From positions 35,484-99,483 of the forward strand of contig CAJOCR010000016.1 of NCBI GenBank assembly GCA_905236755.1: a DNA stretch of 64,000 nt, in the 5' to 3' direction. The DNA is from an uncultured Prevotella sp. (GTDB taxonomy: Bacteria > Bacteroidota > Bacteroidia > Bacteroidales > Bacteroidaceae). Shown piece by piece: positions 61,985-64,000 of this stretch. How positions within the stretch are numbered: the first letter of the stretch is position 1; the number at the start of each line of letters is the position of its first letter. A model generated the notes under the pieces. That model saw nothing but the letters and a program-made list of their open reading frames with translations, was not told the DNA's origin and made no database searches. Made by a program: the position numbers and the translations under genes.

Positions 61985-62302
61985 TCTCCTGCAAAGAATT
62001 GCAGAAGTTGCAGTTTTTAGTTATTACATGTAGCGGGATAAAAAGTCATGTATAGCTAAAAACAAAAGAAGTATGAAACTGCCAAGCACCAAAGAAGCGT
62101 GAACGAAAGCTTGTCCACGTTCCAAGGTGCTTGGTCATACCTGATACAAGAAGACAAACAACGTCCACGCTATGCGCGAACACTGCCTACACAATCTTGT
62201 ATCTCGTTTCTATCTGCGACCAAGCTTAAGGAACGATTGATTATAGCAATGCTATGATTTTTCCCACAAAAATATACTGCTTCACACGTTAATGCTTGCA
62301 AT
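61985..62302 (-). promoter_or_regulatory. Long structured leader of the defence operon
   Basis: Non-coding DNA between a -7 box (TACATTTG on the minus strand, 62309-62316) and the helicase start. Inverted repeats: 62071-62075/62136-62140 (GTATG), 62082-62090/62126-62134 (CCAAGCACC), inner 62101-62105/62118-62122; 62143-62151/62195-62203 (GATACAAGA); 62243-62247/62251-62255 (ATAGC). The stems are perfect, 5-9 bp, and would fold on either strand. No ORF of note. Confidence 0.55.
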
Positions 62303-62439
62303 ACATTGCAAATGTACAAATAATATTTCAAATATGTAGATTATCCATGATTTTATTTTATTCCCTGAAATCTTTTATAAATCTCATTTCGTAATTCGGA
62401 TATTTTTTGTATTATTGCAAGCCGTAAGTTCGGCTTTAC

Positions 62440-62659
62440 CATATCACAGCCATACTACAACTATACTATAACCATACACTAACAAGGTTATGAGTCCGTT
62501 TGAAGTCCGACTGAAGTGCGTTTGTTGTCCGTTCATCGAACGGACAACAAACGCACAACAAACGAACAACAAACGAACAACAAACGGACAACAGACGGAA
62601 GAAGAGTATAGTTATAGTATAGTTAGAGTATGGCAAGAGTATGGCAGGACTATAGTAAT
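62440..62659. repeat. 11-bp-periodic array with a central 19-bp palindrome
   Basis: Twenty consecutive 11-bp units. The middle ten run agtccgtttga, agtccgactga, agtgcgtttgt, tgtccgttcat, cgaacggacaa, caaacgcacaa, caaacgaacaa (twice), caaacggacaa, cagacggaaga (62493-62602). Flanks are catatcacagc/catactacaac-type units on the left and agtatagttat/agtatggcaag-type on the right (62605-62659), which are inverse to each other. The centre is a perfect 19-bp stem, 62516-62534 with 62538-62556, loop atc. A frame covering it (62490-62681) reads as repetitive Thr/Asn/Gln and is not credible as a protein. Confidence 0.85.
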
Positions 62660-62686
62660 GTATAACCTAATAATTGAATAGAAACA

Positions 62687-63394
62687 ATGAAAACAAAAAA
62701 AGCGAAAGGAATGATTGTTGTTGGTAGTCTACGATCAGATGGAATCACAACATACATGAAACAAGGTAAGGTGATAATACGTGCTTCGAAGTCAATGCAG
62801 AAACGTAGTAATACTCTTGCTCAATTTGTGCAACGTCAGAAAATGCGTCATGCTGTTGCATTATGGAAGATACTAAAGTATATTGAGCCAATGTTTACAG
62901 AACGAGCAACTGCATATGGTAATTTCGTGTCGTTGGCAATAAAATTGCCTGTCGTTTATGTTGAGGAATATCGTAACGATACTTTTTTGATGCCTGGTAT
63001 TCCTGTTAGTGATGGTAGATTACCTACTATAAAGGAGAAATTAGGTGAAATAGATGGAGAACCTGCCTTGCTAACTGATCTTAAAGTTGGAACCGTTGGA
63101 TGGAGTAAGTTATGGCTGTACACGGCTGAGCAGAATGAATTATATAAAACTGTGCGGTTTGATAAACGCCAAGTGGACTTGGATGAAATGGTTGCTGTTG
63201 ATGGCTGTTATGCTCTTAAAGGTAAGGAATTTGCTAATCCTATGAAAGGGTGGGCTTTAGTGCTGGTAAATGGTGAGCGTTGCTCACCTCAGACAATAGT
63301 AACACGTTGTACTTATTACCAGCAATTTACTACTGATGAAGCTCTGCAAGAGGCTGCCAAAAGCTATAAGGGATTAACAAAGGATGTTTGGTAA
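62687..63394 (+). CDS. Protein of unknown function (235 aa)
   Basis: Begins MKTKKAKGMIVVGSLRSDGI, TTYMKQGKVIIRASKSMQKR, SNTLAQFVQRQKMRHAVALW, a basic and probably nucleic-acid-binding N-terminus. The rest is mixed alpha/beta (EYRNDTFLMPGIPVSDGRLP, LTDLKVGTVGWSKLWLYTAE, ALVLVNGERCSPQTIVTRCT). No signal peptide or membrane helix. The start resembles the small Bacteroidetes DUF6266-type proteins, which I flag as a weak guess. It begins 27 bp after the 11-bp array, so the array may be its operator or its target. Not recognised otherwise. Confidence 0.75.
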   Translation: MKTKKAKGMIVVGSLRSDGITTYMKQGKVIIRASKSMQKRSNTLAQFVQRQKMRHAVALWKILKYIEPMFTERATAYGNFVSLAIKLPVVYVEEYRNDTFLMPGIPVSDGRLPTIKEKLGEIDGEPALLTDLKVGTVGWSKLWLYTAEQNELYKTVRFDKRQVDLDEMVAVDGCYALKGKEFANPMKGWALVLVNGERCSPQTIVTRCTYYQQFTTDEALQEAAKSYKGLTKDVW

Positions 63395-63442
63395 CTTTGA
63401 ACTTTGAAGTTTGAAGTAACTTTGATTGTTGGGCATATTTTT

Positions 63443-63502
63443 CTCAACCTATCATAAAATGTATATTAACCATTGTTTTTATTCATTTTATGATAGATTG
63501 AG
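63443..63502. terminator. Long inverted repeat/terminator
   Basis: CTATCATAAAATG (63449-63461) with CATTTTATGATAG (63484-63496), extended by CTCAA (63443-63447) with TTGAG (63498-63502), then GGGTTTTTC. An 18-bp stem with a 22-bp loop, after the 235-aa gene. Confidence 0.7.
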
Positions 63503-63608
63503 GGTTTTTCTTTATCGTTTATCCTTAGTTAATTTATCAGTATAATTAGAATAAATTCCAGAATTATTTGTATATTTGAACCCAAAATAATGAATTATTG
63601 ATAAAAAT

Positions 63609-63746
63609 ATGGTATCAGTAGCATATAAGAACAGAACTCGTGAGGAAATCATCGCAGCTTTCCGTGAGTCAATCCGCCGCAAGCATGAGTGGCAAGAGCG
63701 AGCTGAAGAAGAAATAAAGAAGATTCGTCAGGAACGTCTCAAATAA
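63609..63746 (+). CDS. Small basic protein of 45 aa
   Basis: MVSVAYKNRTREEIIAAFRE, SIRRKHEWQERAEEEIKKIR, QERLK. Entirely charged and predicted as one amphipathic helix. A -7 box TATATTTG lies about 30 bp upstream, without a TTG at normal spacing. Same length (45 codons) as the protein at 7103 but unrelated in sequence. Small helical proteins of this size in Bacteroidales are common and uncharacterised. Confidence 0.55.
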   Translation: MVSVAYKNRTREEIIAAFRESIRRKHEWQERAEEEIKKIRQERLK

Positions 63747-63870
63747 ACTCCTTAAACTCTTGAACTCCTTAAACTCTTAAACTTTTCTATCTTTTTAGCA
63801 AGCGAAGCTTTGCTTCGCACTGACTTTATCCTTTATCATTTAGCGACGAAGTCGCACAATATTTATCCTT

Positions 63871-63955
63871 TACTGAACTTTCTCAAGTAAATATTTATTA
63901 GAGAAAAATAGAAAGCAAGGCTCTAATGAGCCTTATGATGTTCTTACTTGCTTTC
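63871..63955. repeat. 43-bp twin element, copy 2, with a double hairpin
   Basis: 63871-63913 is 42/43 identical to 5812-5854. It continues into GAAAGCAAG (63911-63919) pairing with CTTGCTTTC (63947-63955), with an inner hairpin AAGGCTC/GAGCCTT (63917-63923 with 63928-63934), then TTTTA. Sequence from 63956 to the edge shows nothing recognisable. Confidence 0.75.
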
Positions 63956-64000
63956 TTTTATAAATGCAAGCATTTAACAAGAAATCAAGTAATTCCATCT

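Noticed and set aside
61985..62302. Retron or group II intron RNA before the defence operon
   Set aside because: No reverse transcriptase gene is present in the window and no intron domain V-like motif was seen.
62493..62602. CRISPR array
   Set aside because: Units are 11 bp and contiguous, with no spacers and no cas genes nearby.
62490..62681. 63-codon protein read across the 11-bp array
   Set aside because: Its sequence is only the repeat read in one frame (Thr/Asn/Gln-rich) and has no start signal of its own.

Overview
The window looks like chromosomal DNA from a Bacteroidales bacterium, most likely Prevotella in the broad sense. The evidence is the promoter style (TTG, a 19-20 bp spacer, then TAnnTTTG) in front of many genes, an HU-like gene paired with a 30-codon 'smalltalk' gene, type IX secretion components (PorQ, a PorE-like protein), a BspA leucine-rich-repeat remnant, a MurF-Alr fusion, and a secreted protein ending in an NLSGQRV-type tail. 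The species is an inference; no rRNA gene is present.

Layout. 1-2.4 kb: end of trpE, trpG, then smalltalk/HU. 2.4-7.3 kb: an AT-rich, gene-poor stretch with an acyltransferase, a BspA remnant, a GSCFA protein, a rod-like RNA candidate and MITE-like repeats. 7.4-33.4 kb: mostly core genes, including murF-alr, an MFS transporter, B12-dependent ribonucleotide reductase, folB, an amidase, an MCE/MlaD protein, an M60 metallopeptidase, dnaA, the GGGtGRT/NifU-like pair, cmk, porQ, tonB, a polyprenyl synthase, tatD, tRNA-Ser(GGA) and a TonB-energising exbB-X-exbD-exbD operon. 33.5-47.3 kb: lrp, folA, an rRNA methyltransferase carrying an in-frame repeat insertion, an ECF sigma operon, porE-like, topB, a short transpeptidase, an acyl carrier protein and an AMP-forming ligase, separated by repeat-rich spacers.

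47.3-62.3 kb is a defence island. It has a RhuM-Fic protein, a divergent RloA/RloB (AbiL-like) pair, a phage-gene remnant, and a tightly coupled minus-strand operon. That operon encodes a SNF2 helicase with an N-terminal PLD-like region, a DUF4391 protein, an AbiGi-like protein, a type III methyltransferase (Mod) and a type III restriction subunit (Res). Its leader is about 330 nt long and rich in inverted repeats. Just beyond it (62440-62659) is an 11-bp-periodic array with a 19-bp palindrome at its centre, in front of a 235-residue protein of unknown function.

The most unusual items are the composite defence operon with its leader, the 11-bp-periodic array, a branched RNA candidate at 45795-45926, a dispersed repeat that has become part of an rRNA methyltransferase, and repeats that carry working-looking promoters to unrelated genes. 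All calls come from reading the sequence; no search or folding program was run.
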